NCBI GenBank assembly: GCA_000708835.1
Contig: DF237061.1
Location: 124,001 to 188,000 of the forward strand
Origin: Klebsormidium nitens
Taxonomy: Eukaryota; Streptophyta; Klebsormidiophyceae; Klebsormidiales; Klebsormidiaceae
DNA length: 64,000 nt
Direction of reading: 5' to 3'
Numbering within the stretch: position 1 is the stretch's first letter; each line of letters opens with the position of its first letter. A model generated the notes under the pieces. It was not told the DNA's origin, ran no database searches, and saw nothing but the letters and a program-made list of their open reading frames with translations. Shown here one piece after another: positions 11,201-23,317 of this stretch. The position numbers and the translations under genes are program-made.

Positions 11201-12597
11201 GCCAACGGCGAATGATCAAGGACTTTTGCCCTGTGGAATCTTGCTTGTAAGTTTTGAATGTTGAGCTGACCTTTCAGACATGTATATGCTCCTCGCAATG
11301 AATTTTCAGCCCAGTGAAACTCTGTGCGGAATCCTTTTGAATCTGCACGTTGGTATATATCTTGCAGACACCTCAAAACCTCTCTGTGAATCTAGACTTC
11401 TTCAGCTTCGTGCCTTGGAGCATCGCCTGTACTTGGTCTCGTTTTCCCGGTCCCGTGATGAACACCGTTTGCAATTAAATAAACGCCGTGGTATGATCTT
11501 GCTCTGCTTCCTCGTGCAGACTGTCCGAAGCATCAGGGACGGCGTCGCAGCTGTCCAATCGGGCGAGGCCTCTGCATACATCGCAGAGAGTCACGTTTTG
11601 CAGCACATTGCCGGACAGCTGCCGTGCAACTTGCAAGTGGTGGGGGCCTTATTTGGTCCCAACGGCTTAGCCCTAGGCGTTCGCCGCGGCTGGCCCTATA
11701 CACAGGCGCTCAATGTTGCCATGCTTCAACTCATGCAAAACGGTGTTGGGGATGAGCTTCGAAGGAAGTGGGTCGGAAACCAAGACATCTGCACATCTAG
11801 CAGCCAGGTTCGTTTCTTTACCGTCATTGCCTACGGCCAGCTCAACAACTGCCCCGACTTCTTCTTTTTGCAATATCAGTGTTTCCTGATGCATCTATTT
11901 CCTGTGCCCTACAGTCTGATCAAGATCAGTCAATTGGCCCGCATACACTTACCGTGCATAAGGCGAGAGCAGGACAGCCTTGTTGTCTCGCCTGCAAACG
12001 AAGGGCACAGGAATGTCCGCAGCCCATCGTTGACATTCAAATATCTTCTTTGATTGCCCATCCGTCGAGTAGATCCACCCCAAATCCACCTTTCGCAAAG
12101 AGCCCGGCCTAAGGCTTGTTGTTGTTGGTAGCTTAACCACCAGGCGTGGAAACGGTCTGATGCATTTCTTTCCGTCTTTTCTTCAGGTATCTAACCGAGC
12201 CCTCCAGTCAACAGACTTTTCTGGCCTCTGGTACACTCTTTTTTGTGCTATTGCTATTGGGGTCGTGATCATAATCTGGGAGAACCTGATGGTCAACGTC
12301 CTCCAAAGCTTTCCGGCTCTCCGGTCGTCCTTCCTATCGGGCACAAACTCTTTGAAGTACCACGAGAGCGTAGGCGACTTGTTTTCCGCGGGTGATGAAG
12401 ATCGTGCTGACTTTACAAATAACCCTGCTTATGAAGTCCCAGCAGGCAGCGCTAGTGACAGGATCGCTAAGCTGTCCTCACCGACCACCTCGCATGAAGC
12501 AGGAACCCTCAAAGACGAAAGTGTGGATCGGATCTTAGACCAGGGCGAGTATGAGTCTGCCGATGCTTGTATGACGGATCTAGCTGCAATGCTTTGA
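8289..12597 (+). CDS. Ionotropic glutamate-receptor-like protein (GLR-like), copy 2, ligand-site Arg replaced
   Basis: Eight exons join in phase: 8289-8493, 9208-9344, 9695-9893, 10180-10211 (32 nt), 10492-10599, 10877-11050, 11520-11807, 12187-12597; 517 aa. The order is S1 lobe (HRPPFVF, NGTWNG, GRADIAVFPI, VIDLTYTYDEL), M1 (about residues 130-150), microexon pore segment, M3 with AAYT-ASFASFLTVN, S2 lobe ending LRRKWVGNQDIC, M4 (LWYTLFCAIAIGVVIII), and a cytoplasmic Ser/Asp-rich tail of about 100 residues. Exon 2 is the same length (137 nt) as in copy 1. Counting from its start, codon 23, Arg in copy 1, is Pro here (9276-9278), so amino-acid binding in the classic way is doubtful. Exon 7 is continuous where copy 1 has two exons (165 + 126 nt). 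No amino-terminal domain or signal peptide is seen; an upstream exon is possible. Confidence 0.85.
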
Positions 12598-13917
12598 TAG
12601 GTAGTTGTTGACTAGTTGGTGCACAATCGTTGCATCTCAATTGAGTAATTCAACTTCCGCTGGTAGAAACTTGGTCTTACGTCTTATTGCAGTAGCGTCT
12701 AGGTGAGCAACTCTAGAACGTTACAATATTCTAGATTGAGCCCAAATGGTCAATGGCATCATTGAAACGCGGGAGATAATGTCACGCGGATCACATGAGG
12801 GAACTCACGGTGCGATCGACTTGAATCATACATGCATTCCTTCAACATCTGAGACTCGTGAAAGTTCTGAACATGCCAGCCCTGTCCGCTTCAGCCCGTA
12901 TAACTCGTTCATATCTTTCAACGGCTCCATAGCCTCTATGTACCGATCTTGGAACAGACTGTCCCCTTACGAGTGAAGGGAATCAAAGCTATGAGCGACT
13001 TTATCATCACCAGCTTTGATGTGTTGCCTTCAGTCATCACAATTTAGAGTGAAGTCTGATGACGACGTAAGTCGGACCGGATTGTCACTATGCCTAGGCG
13101 GCGACCCCCGGGGACTCGTACCGGGCACCGCAGAAGGGCCTCGCGCCGGTGCATTATTCGGCATCTTGTGGACTTGGTCAATCAGAAGCTAGCGCTCGGG
13201 GCGAGCCTGCCGGGCGACTTCCGGCTCGAGGAGGACACGAACGGTGGCACGCGCAGCGGCGCTGGGAGCTCAACGAGCAGCTTGTACTAAAGCTGAGGGA
13301 CGCCAAAACGAAGATCGATAGAATCCAACTTTAGAAAATGTGCAGGTAGACTCAAGATTTCAGCTTAGCTCTGGTAGTGTCCGACAGTGGGCAAGGACAA
13401 TCATTGAATCACATAGAACGCTGCTTGCGCTGGCTGACTCGATCACGGGAAAGACAACTCAGAATCTTCCAAATCATGTTGACTTGACGTCTGAGTCGGA
13501 ACCCTTGTTCCATACTCCGTTATGCTTAAGAAACCAAGTCATTGCCCCGCCACACTTCACGCTCTGTGTATGAATATGCAGTACTTGTTCCCTGCATGCA
13601 GGGCCTGTATTCGGATTGTCCCCAAATGATTGGCCTATGACTCTGAACAGATTCAGATTTGTCAGAGGCATTTACCCTTCCGTCAAAGTCCTGGCGTTTC
13701 GACCGTGTCACTGCTAGTCTTGGGGGCCGCTTACCCAGCAAGACGACAGCTGCTACGCGTGCTCACTGGCATCAGACTCATCTGTAGACTTCGTTGACTT
13801 CTAGGAACGCTGGCTGTCCTGTGATTTCTTTCCTCTCGTAGACTGTCCAATCAAAGGCTCGATTAGTGGAACTAATGCACCATCTTTCGCAAGCACGGCA
13901 AGTATCCGTCATTTCGC
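12598..13917. other. Intergenic, GLR-like copy 2 to MFS gene (tail to tail)
   Basis: This stretch holds the 3' flanks of two convergent genes. An ATG-led reading frame at 12746-12976 (76 codons, Ser-rich) directly follows the GLR stop but has no splice or homology support. A GC-rich island at 13090-13290 carries overlapping ORFs whose ends are helix-like and charged. It could be a remnant of an unknown gene, but nothing is recognisable. Confidence 0.4.
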
Positions 13918-16900
13918 CTATGGTATGTCTTTCTCTTTTCTGGGCGACGGCTGGCCGCAGCCTAGGGCTCGGAAGAGGACCCCCGCTAGCAGCACCAGCA
14001 TACCGCTGCGCAAGGAGGGAGAAAAGAGCCGTCAAACGACAGACAGGCCGTATCGACTCCGTACAGGAAACAGCAGAATTCTGGGAAAGCTTCAGAAAAA
14101 GACGATACCGCAAAGGGTGCGAGGAAGGATCATGATTCCTGGAAGTCGAGTGGCGACAGCATTAACGTACTCCGTCGAGGTTGAATATGCACTCTGATCA
14201 AATCCTGACCGTTACGAGGTGCAGCATCGACGTTAAGGCGTCAAGCATCGGGGCTGGGGACCAACTTTCGAAATATAATCAGGCCCCAAAACAGCGTTTC
14301 TGCGCACAAATGAAACGGCTTCCTGATCCGTCCCGGAACAGTCCACCACGTCGGGCCCGTTACTTCCCCTCCAACGATTCTTGAAGCGTTGAAAACCATC
14401 TTGCCTTGTCGCTCTCCTTCGCAGCTGCCTCCTCAAACGGAAGTCACGGCTCAAAGAACGTTTTGACCATCCAAATCATGGGCAAAAGACAGAAAGTCGA
14501 AAATGCAGCGACGAAAAACGTCGTAAGAAGATTGTTCGCCAGACTTACCTGACAAAGCCGGGCGCCGTCGTGCCTAGCCGCGTCACCAACAGCCCCGCTA
14601 GAGTCGGTCCCAAAACTCGACACGTGGACATCAGCGTGTCCGCCAAACCCAATAACTGACCGACCTGCAGGTGACGATCGCACTGCGTGAGTTAAACGAG
14701 CTACTCAGAGTCCCAGAAAGTTACGTTGCAGGTCATACCTCCACCAGAAGTCTGGTTGGAGAGTTATACGCAAATGTCGATTTGAAGAGAGACTGTCGCT
14801 CATACGGAGAACGAGAATCTTGCACTCAGCAGATTGTATTGTTTCAGTTCTTCTTAAAGTGAAAACTCGGTTGCGAGTCTTTGGCATGCTATTTCTACGA
14901 TCTACGTTTACTTGATTTGCACCGCTCGCTCTTCGCAAGTCCGTGGGGGTTCTCACCGGTGCTCGAACAAAAAAGGAGCCGATTCAGTCCGTGGACGAGC
15001 GACACGCGCGTTGGACACGTACCTCCGAGGATGGCACCGCTGACGTCAGCAGGGCCGTGAAGGTGGTTCTCACGACACCCCCCGCGAGCGCGACGGGCGC
15101 CAACAGCACGACGAGCGACCGGATCGAGGGGCCCAGGGAGGCTGCCACGTAAGCAAGGCCAAGTGACGTAATGCCGGCCTGGATGAGGAACCCCTCCTTG
15201 GGATATGACGCGACGAGGGGACGAATGGCGAAGCCTTGAACGAGCGTGGTTAGGAAACCCTGTCATAAGAAGACTGCGGGTCAGAGTGGTTAAGGGCGGG
15301 TTAGAGCGGATTAGCTGTGGGTTCACTTATTCCTTCAGTGGACGAGTGGTCAAGTGTTGGTATGAATATTTGAAGGACAGTCGTTGCTTCAGCTGATGAG
15401 AATTACGTTAATATGTTATTTCGAACGACTCGGCGGCTGTCCTTTCAACTAAGTTGGCAGACAAAGGACGATGAAACCGCAGGAGCACTCTTTACCAGCG
15501 GAGACTGATACGTCTTCAGATTCAAGTGACGCGGCACGCAACTCGAAGCCAGCTGTGACTGCTCACGACGTTCCGCACCCGATCCGAGATTGACTCATGG
15601 GGCGCACAGTCAAAGTCCAGAAAAGGCTGGAGCAAGCTGCGTTGCAAGACCTCGTTCTTCTGAGGGAATCGTATGCAATGCAAACGACTTGCCTAACACG
15701 GATTTCATCTTACATGTGCCGTTCGTCCAACACGCTCTTCACAGTTTTGCGAAACTTCTAAAGGCAGTCCGTAGGAGAACCTGGCAATTCAGAAACGTCC
15801 GAACCGTGCATCTTGTGCTTCGAACAAGGTCGAAACATTGACCGCCAGTCATCCGACTCCGCCACCTTCTGAGCAGGAAACTGAGGAAAGCGCAAGACCC
15901 AACAGGGAGGAAGAAGAAACATGACACGAGATTTTGGCCCTTAACCATAGATGGTGATGGGCTGATTATGGCTGGTCAAATGATGTTTATATGTTCAGTA
16001 ACCAGGTCTGGGCTTTAACCAGCCCCGGAACAAGATTAACGCCGGATTGTTTGTCAAACAAACTGACACTCAGTCTGGAAATCAGCCTGGTTAGAAGCCA
16101 AAACTTGCCTGGTAAGAGATGAGCATCCCGTTTTGCCGCGCGTCCAGCTCAAACCGGTACAACACGAGGGTCGTGAAACCCTCCCGAAACACTTGCACAG
16201 CAAGACCCAACACCGCGCGCACCGCCAAAAGCGCACCCACTTTTGGCCGCCGCAAGACCGCAGCTTGCGGAAGCACGGATTCCAGACGCGCGTGCCAGGA
16301 ACGAATTCGCGGCGGTAGGGGGGACGGGAACGGGCTTTCTGGACCCCCTTTGTCCGAGGTCGGGCCCGGGAAAGCTGGGAGGAAGTAGGAGGCGAGTGTG
16401 GCGTTGCAGAGGAAGAGGAGCGCGGCGAGGCAGCCGGGGAGGCGCTGTCCGCCGTATCTGCAGAACACAAAAGAAATGAAAACTATATAAGTAAGGGATC
16501 GCAATGATGATACCGAAGAGAATTATTTGGGCTTTCAGTCTTGTCTCTTTGATAGGAGTAAATGGGGTTCGTCTCATTCGAGGGCTTTTGGCTAAGAGAA
16601 AGACGCTGCCGCTTTGACAGAACGAATGTCAAGGTGCTGAATCCTGTTTAACGATCGGTACTGTCGAGAATGCAGTCAGCTGTGAATGATTGGGGCAATA
16701 TTATGGGCAATGGTTGTCCAGGTCAGCAACGGGAATGAGTCACTTCGTTCGTCGAGCACGTTTTAAAGGCGGGGACGTTGGGAACGAAACAATTGGCGAC
16801 CATACAGATATTTCGTAGAGCTTCCAAAGTACGGCTTGTCGTGTGCTTGCTCAATTATCATAAAGCCGTCGATTCGTACGACATGACATGCTGTGAACAA

Positions 16901-19663
16901 CGACACAGCAGCTCGCCGTTCAACACGAAAGCGAAGGGTAGTACGTCGTCTCTGGCAATCACCTTCCAGATCTCATCCCGCCCTGCAATCTAGAGCCTGA
17001 TTCTCAAGGAAAGCACTGAGAAGATTCCACGTAGCTTCTACTATTCGTGAAAGTGATCGACAAGGAGTCAGAGGATGCGGGAGCAATGAAAGTGAAAAAA
17101 TTACCTGTGCAAGAAGCCCCCCAGCATGGGTCCCACCATGAATCCTAGCCCCGAGGCGGTGGCCATCCGTCCGAAATCAACGGACCGTTCGGACCGGGAC
17201 ACGCGGTCCGAGATGTACGCCTTTACGCCGTTGCTGGAGTGGCGCACCAGGCCCGTGATAACTCGGCTCAAGAACAGGACCTGAGAGCAACGGGTAAAAC
17301 GTCAATCAGGTAAAATCTTCTTTTAGGATTGGTCCTCTCCAGTATGTTCTTGACAGATTGCAGAAGAGTAGGGCACCAGATCCGTTGCTAGTCTAACTCG
17401 AAAAGCGGACTGTGCTCGACTGGCGACACGAAATGGATGCAAGCCTTTGAGAAAGAATGGTCCTTTTGAAAATGAGAAGACCAGAGTGCCGAACAGGAAG
17501 ATGTAATGTTCCATGCTGCACCAGTGCTCAATATAGAGTTTGAACTGAGCGGCAGGATATAATTCGAAACTGATGCACATCGAGGAAAGAGATGGCCCCC
17601 TCGATGTGCGACTTTGACGAGCATCAGTCAGGGAAGGGGGTTCGGAGAGACAAAGTCGACGCCGTTGCTGGAACCGATGACATTAAAACGACAATTGCTC
17701 CTTCGAAGTACAACGTTCGAACAAGCATTAGCAGGTACTGCGATTCAAGACGAAGACGTCGAGGTCGTGACGCCCCAGGCATGGCATGGCTCGACTCGAG
17801 AGAAGGACCTGAGAGTTGTGACACAGCAGAGAGGTATTTTGATATTGTGAATGCAACTCGAAAGGACGCAGGGGAGGCACTTGTTTGTCCGCCATGGCCG
17901 ATACAACTTGTAATTGCTGGACATTGATCGCAGACAAGTGTTGTTCCTGTGAACGAAAACCGGAGAAGCAACCGTGTCCACCCATACGCACAGTGTAGAG
18001 GGGAGTTATTACACAATCCGCAGCCCCCAAATGGCTTACCTCTAGGCTGCGGCTGAAGCCAACCAAGCCGTAGCCAATGGCAGTACCAAGGTATGCGGCC
18101 ACGATGATAAAGTGACGGCCTTTGCGGTCACTGAGTAAGCCCTGGAGGCAAAAAGAGAAAAGTCCAGCACCTTGTCGGCTTGTGAGAAATCAGACTGATT
18201 TGGTTGTTCTTAATGCTCGGGACTGTAACATGTGGGTCCTGACAGTTGCGATTCTCAAAATACCACCCGGAGTATAACATGGGCAAGTTCGAGATGCTGG
18301 CATGGCACCCTCCGCAGATGTCCAACCCCTCAAAACCGTCGAGGGGGCACAGGTTTGAAGCTTGCAAGACTTGAGCTTACAGATAGCGAAAATTGATTGT
18401 ATCTACACCCTTTCGGCGGTGCTTCCTCCGGGAGCTCGGAAACAGTTGAAGATACAGCTTTGAATCAGAACTGCCACGTGAAACGACTCACATCATTTAG
18501 TCTCTATAGAGTGTTTTTCTCAAACTGAATCGCCAATGTCCGAAATTGAGTTCCAATATTCGGAACCGACTGACTGTGGGACCCACACCTATAAATTCCC
18601 TGGATGGTGGTTTGAGAGCTTTTGCAACAACAGCACTTCAGGCCGTTGCAAAGTCGCCTCAGCTCGTTGGCCCTTCACAATGAAAATCATGTTATGTACT
18701 ATTACCGAATTTTAAGGAACACAAGAGGACGTTCCACTTGAGGGCTGGAAAAACTTTGTTCTCCAATTTGTTTGAGTCGCCTCTTGGAGAACTAGAAATT
18801 ACCCTGCCTAGCTTCATTTGCCCCTTGACTTGATCTGAGCTCAGTGGTTTAGCTCGTTGAATCCACTAAGAAGATGTAATGCCAAGGGCGCGATCATTGC
18901 AAGCCTTTTTAGTGGTCTGATTGAGTACTTTACCATCCATCTGAGACAAGACGCTTGTTTAAACGCACGAGAAGAACGTTGACTTACCACCATAGGCCCA
19001 CTCGTGAGCTGCAGGGCGCCATATGTGCTGGAGATCAAGCCCAACTGGAAAGGGGTCGCGCCTAGTTCCTTCATCAGAGGAACCAGCATAGACATCACCT
19101 GCAGAGTAAGAACGCCATTCTTGCAGAGCTGTTTTTGGTCCACTCAATGCAAACACATCTGTTTGTCATCTGACGGGATACGGTCTAGAGAACACCACTG
19201 ATCCCCTTATGAATGAAATCCCCGGTCGGTTTACTGCGCTTTTTGAAGCTGCGGCACTGCCCTGGCTTGCGAAAGAGGACAAGCTGCAGCAAAATCAAGG
19301 AACAAGTTGAGGCTTGGCAGCTTCTCAACACTGCTTTAGGACAGAGAACTTAGAGCAAAGATGTGGACAGTTTTCAGGAGAAACACGTTGACGGACCAGC
19401 CCGTGCGTCATCCATCCCCCTTCGGTTGGTGCCATGATCAGTTCTCCTCAATTACAGAGCTCATTTGAGATCAGAGAATCAGTGCGCTTGGTTGTCTTCT
19501 TGTGCAACAATGAGGTTAAGCACAGTAGACTGATTGAGAACCTCACCATGCCCGCAGCCATAAGATCCACGAACACCAGGAGCAGCAGGACGGATCTCCA
19601 TGAATGGAGATAAGCCGGTGGCTGCCGGGGAGAGCCTGCCGCCAGCAGCGGCAGCTCAAACAT
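13918..19663 (-). CDS. Major facilitator superfamily transporter (SLC22A18/MFSD9-10-like)
   Basis: Eight exons on the minus strand join in frame: 19663-19547, 19098-18988, 18141-18040, 17280-17105, 16457-16109, 15259-15023, 14664-14549, 14005-13918; 431 aa. Visible family marks are a first helix after the start (SVLLLLVFVDLMAAGMV), the loop motif GLLSDRKGRH between helices 2 and 3, a SRVITGLVRHSSNGVKAYIS helix 4/5 segment, GFMVGPMLGGFL in helix 5, LISYQGFLTTLVQGF around helix 7, and C-terminal helices ending SGMLVLLAGVLFRALG before a short charged tail. The helix 4/5 pattern resembles the SLC22A18/MFSD9/MFSD10 branch; substrate unknown. The central loop in exon 5 is Pro/Arg-rich. The intron between 16109 and 15259 begins with GC rather than GT (CAG|GCAAGT). 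Confidence 0.85.
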
Positions 19664-20588
19664 GCTGTCGATCAGCTGCTTTTTCTAACTATGTCAAAGT
19701 TCTTCCAACCAGAACAATGCATTGCTCATTAATCTGGACAATTTGACAAGACTTCCAGCTGGCAGTTGCACAGATCCAATTGCTGAAAGTTGCAGCTCCC
19801 AGGTGGTGCAATCTGAGGTGTAGGAAAGTTGTAGGTGCCAGCTCGATTATCGCACTCAAGCAGGTGCAAGCGGCCTATTGCCCCGCTGAAGGGTTGAATG
19901 AAGCAGTCGAGAACTGCCAAGTGAGCCCGTCAAAGACGAGACAGCCATGTTGCAGCGCACACACAGCTGCTCAACCTCTGTTTCAGAGCACTTTGTTTCT
20001 GTGAGCAGCATCCACTGATCCAGAGCCTGATGTGCCTGAGGCCAGCAGAACCAGTATACGGTATACGAGCTCCGAAAATAGCGCGCAATTTTGTCAGTGC
20101 GTTTCTGACTTTGACAAATCCGATTTTCTTCGAGAGCCCGTTTCTTGATGAGCAGCAACCATGTCTTGCGGTATCATACGAGAGAATCTGGTGCACATAA
20201 TTTCTGCTTTGGTCCCATATGGTGGGCGCGTTCGTAAATTGACTCTCATATTACCTGAGGCAGCACAGGTTGGAGATGCAATGCTTGACAGCACCTTCGA
20301 TCCACACACATACGACCTTCGATCCAACACTCCCAACTTCGTGTGTGTCACTTTCGAGTTCAGGCAAACACAAGCTTTGCGCTTCTTTGGATACAGAACG
20401 ATTTACTTTTAATACGAAGCCTGAAAGGTCAAGCCGTCAAAGCGTTCTCTTCATATTGCTGGGTAGTTCCAGTAGTTTGGCGCTTTCCAGAGTTTTTCAG
20501 GTTTCCGCCAGGTCTCTGATTCCGAGCTGCTCAAGGGTCAACAACTATCAGTCGAACCGGCGATCGCCGTTATCTGCTCTGAGGTACA
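19664..20588. other. Intergenic, divergent from MFS gene (-) and lysine-rich gene (+)
   Basis: The promoters of the two divergent genes must lie in this stretch of about 0.9 kb. I see no supported gene and no clear regulatory site. Confidence 0.4.
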
Positions 20589-22152
20589 ATGGACGATGAT
20601 GATGTGCCAATTGCTTTGACCCCAACTGCCAAGGCCGAAAAGAAGCCAGCAGTAAAGAGAGTCAAAAAGGAGGAAAAGAAGAGCGATAAAGGCAAGGAAA
20701 AGAAGAAGGCCAAGCCTGCAGACAAGAAAGGGAAGGTAGGTGACAATCTGCGATCATGCACAGGATAGAACCAGTGTCTATCTGTGATATGTGATCCAGA
20801 ACTATGGGGCTTAATTGTTTTGGCTTGATTGTGTTCGCTTGATTGTGGAGGATTGGAGTCAAGAACTCTGAGTAAGAGCTCAATAGTTCTAACACAAATC
20901 TGATGCAAATGTGTCAGCATAGCGCCCTGTAATCAGTTATGCAACACTGCCGCGCACTTCCAACCCTCAAATTTGTATTTTGGGCGGCTATTTGCCTTCG
21001 GAGCACTGTTTAAGTTGCTAGTGCCCCTAGATAAACGAAACTTGTCGGAATGTACTAAGTATTGCCTGCAGGGAAAGGAGACGAAGAAGGTTGCAGACAA
21101 GAAGACGGAAGTGAAGAAGGAGCGGAAGGTCTATGACCTCCCTGGCCAGAAGCATGACATTCCTGCTGAGGTATAGGTCCATGGTTTGTTTTGTGCAGTC
21201 TCGTAGAGTAGCATTCTGTTGCGGTGCAGAATCCTCATTGTATCGTTTCTGAAAACCTGATAAGCAATCATGTTGAGTTCCAAGGAGAAGGAGCTTTCTC
21301 AGAATGCTGTCAAGATTTCAACATCTACAGCCAGGCCTTCACGTGCTTGCTGTCCCAAAGTAGGAACCAAGTATGAGTCTGGGGATTAGATGCACCACCT
21401 TTCTTTGCAAGTTTGAGGTTGATTCTTTTTGAACGAGTAAACAGCGTCCCTTGAAAGCTTGTTGGTCCTTGTCTTGCAGCGAGATCCACTCCGAGTGTTT
21501 TATGAGAGCCTTTACAATCAGCGACCAGAGAGCGAGATGGCTCAGTTCTGGTAAGTGTTGGTTGCTTTCCTGACTGGCTTGCTTTGTGATAAGCGGGTAG
21601 ATTCAAAACTGCACAAGGCTTCTGATTGCGAATCTGAAAGTGCATTGGTAATGCGCACTGCAAGGAAAGAGTCTGTTATTGTTTGATGCAGTCTGATTTT
21701 GACATTGGCAAGAACCTCAGATAAAATAAGCTAATTAATGTAAAAATGCAATGCTTTTATAGACTTTCTGAGCAGGCCCCAATGAGAGCCGTTTCAGAAT
21801 GTAATTGATGGTACGTTCTCTTTCTACTCTGTTACAATTTCGTTTCGAAGACCTCGATTGATGTCAAAGCTTCCATGCGTTCGGAGTCCTTACATTGATT
21901 CGAGGGTGGTGTCGTTTCAGGATGATGGAGCATGGGTTGCTAGATGAAGACCTTGCACAAAAGGTTTTCGAAAAGAAACAAAAACTGTTGAGGAAAGGGA
22001 CTATCGTAGCTAGCCCTGCCAAGGGACGGTCTGCTTCTAAGTCCAGTAGTAAATCGAAAAAAGCGACTCCTGCATCAAAGACGAAAAAGGGTAAGTCGTC
22101 CTCGAAGAAAAAGAGTGATGAGAAACCTGCCAAGAAGAAGCCTAAGAAGTGA
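20589..22152 (+). CDS. Small lysine-rich plant-type protein of unknown function
   Basis: Four exons join in frame: 20589-20735, 21072-21170, 21480-21550, 21921-22152; 182 aa. The ends are disordered and very Lys-rich (for example KKSDKGKEKKKAKPADKKGK, and a tail of SKSSSKSKK and KPAKKKPKK type). The folded centre reads VYDLPGQKHDIPAE, then RDPLRVFYESLYNQRPESEM, then AQFWMMEHGLL. I recall the same central pattern (PGQKHD, ERDPLR-FYESL, SEMA-FWMMEHGLL) from uncharacterised land-plant proteins with Lys-rich flanks; the memory is of the pattern, not of a function. Composition suggests a nuclear or nucleic-acid-binding protein, which is inference. The third junction splits the Trp codon of QFWMM. 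No neighbour informs its role. Confidence 0.8.
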
Positions 22153-23317
22153 GACTGCTGATGCTTGTGCAATCGAGCGCTATGCTTAGAAGACTTTATG
22201 AGAAGGCTCAGTGAGACGGAGGCAGGCCAATCCTGATAGAAATGCAAATCTGCATGACAGACAACTTAGAGACCGCACTAATATTTGGCGGAAGCGCAAA
22301 GGCAGCGTATCCTGCCAGTCCAGTTTTCATGTCGGGCCCATCAGGCCATCACGTTGGCCAATTTTTGGCAACTGGCAGATTACCATAGCTACACGATGGA
22401 TCTGTTGCTAAGAGCGCGGCCACAATCAGTGCGCTTACAACGAATGTCAGCTCTTGCACGTATGCTTAAGTACCCCTTTTGTCGCTTATATGTATGAGGG
22501 TGCCGTGCCAGGCATATCCTGCAGCATGTTCACCTCATGTCGGCTGCTTGCGTGCATCTCATACAAGTGGATGAAAGAGTTCGAGCATGTGCTGGTTAAG
22601 TGGCCCGGAAAAACCGCACTCCCTATGAAGCATGGAGAGCTAGTGCCCTATGATATTGTTTGATTGAACAATACCAAACCATATTCAGCTTCCGGGCCTT
22701 AATTCTTACAGTGAAAGCCCGGCTTCTTCAATGAATGATGCAAAGGGTCAATTTAACCATACAGTCTGTCTGGAAGTCCGGATATGTAGAGCTGATGTTT
22801 ATCAGGATATCTTTGGAATAAACGAACAAGTGTAGTGTACCCATGCGGGCAATCTGCTTGGTCATCCTGGAGCCTGAGGGATCCAAATACATTGCACAAG
22901 CGCACGCACCATATATGCGAAATTGATTCGAGGGTGATGTGTTCACCATGCTTTCTCTCGCCTTGCACAGAACAGAACAATCCCTCGTTCCTATACTTTA
23001 ACACACGCATGCCAGTCCGAACGATCAAAGAAGAATCCTCAACTCAATGAGTCCACTGTACACTTTTGAGACTGATGTGACTGCAAAAGTCCCAAGCCAA
23101 TCCATACGCGAGGAGACACCTGCAACATGTGGGACTTGGTCAGATCTAAGCAACATACCATCCTGATCACAACGGCGGTACTGCTGAACAGCATACAGTT
23201 GGGAAGTTTCTCAACCTGTCTGCAACAATACCACCAATCGATGTTCTCAACAAGTCTGCCAACCCACCAGCATCCTGCATCGGTCCGGACAGCTTCAACA
23301 TACGGTTGCAACTTACT
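22153..23317. other. Intergenic, lysine-rich gene to psbTn (tail to tail)
   Basis: No supported gene. The stretch contains the two 3' flanks. Short ORFs on both strands lack motifs. Confidence 0.45.

Noticed and set aside
12746-12976. 76-codon ORF right after the GLR copy 2 stop
   Set aside because: No homology, no splice link to the receptor exon, and the receptor already ends in a reasonable tail. Kept only as a note in the intergenic entry.
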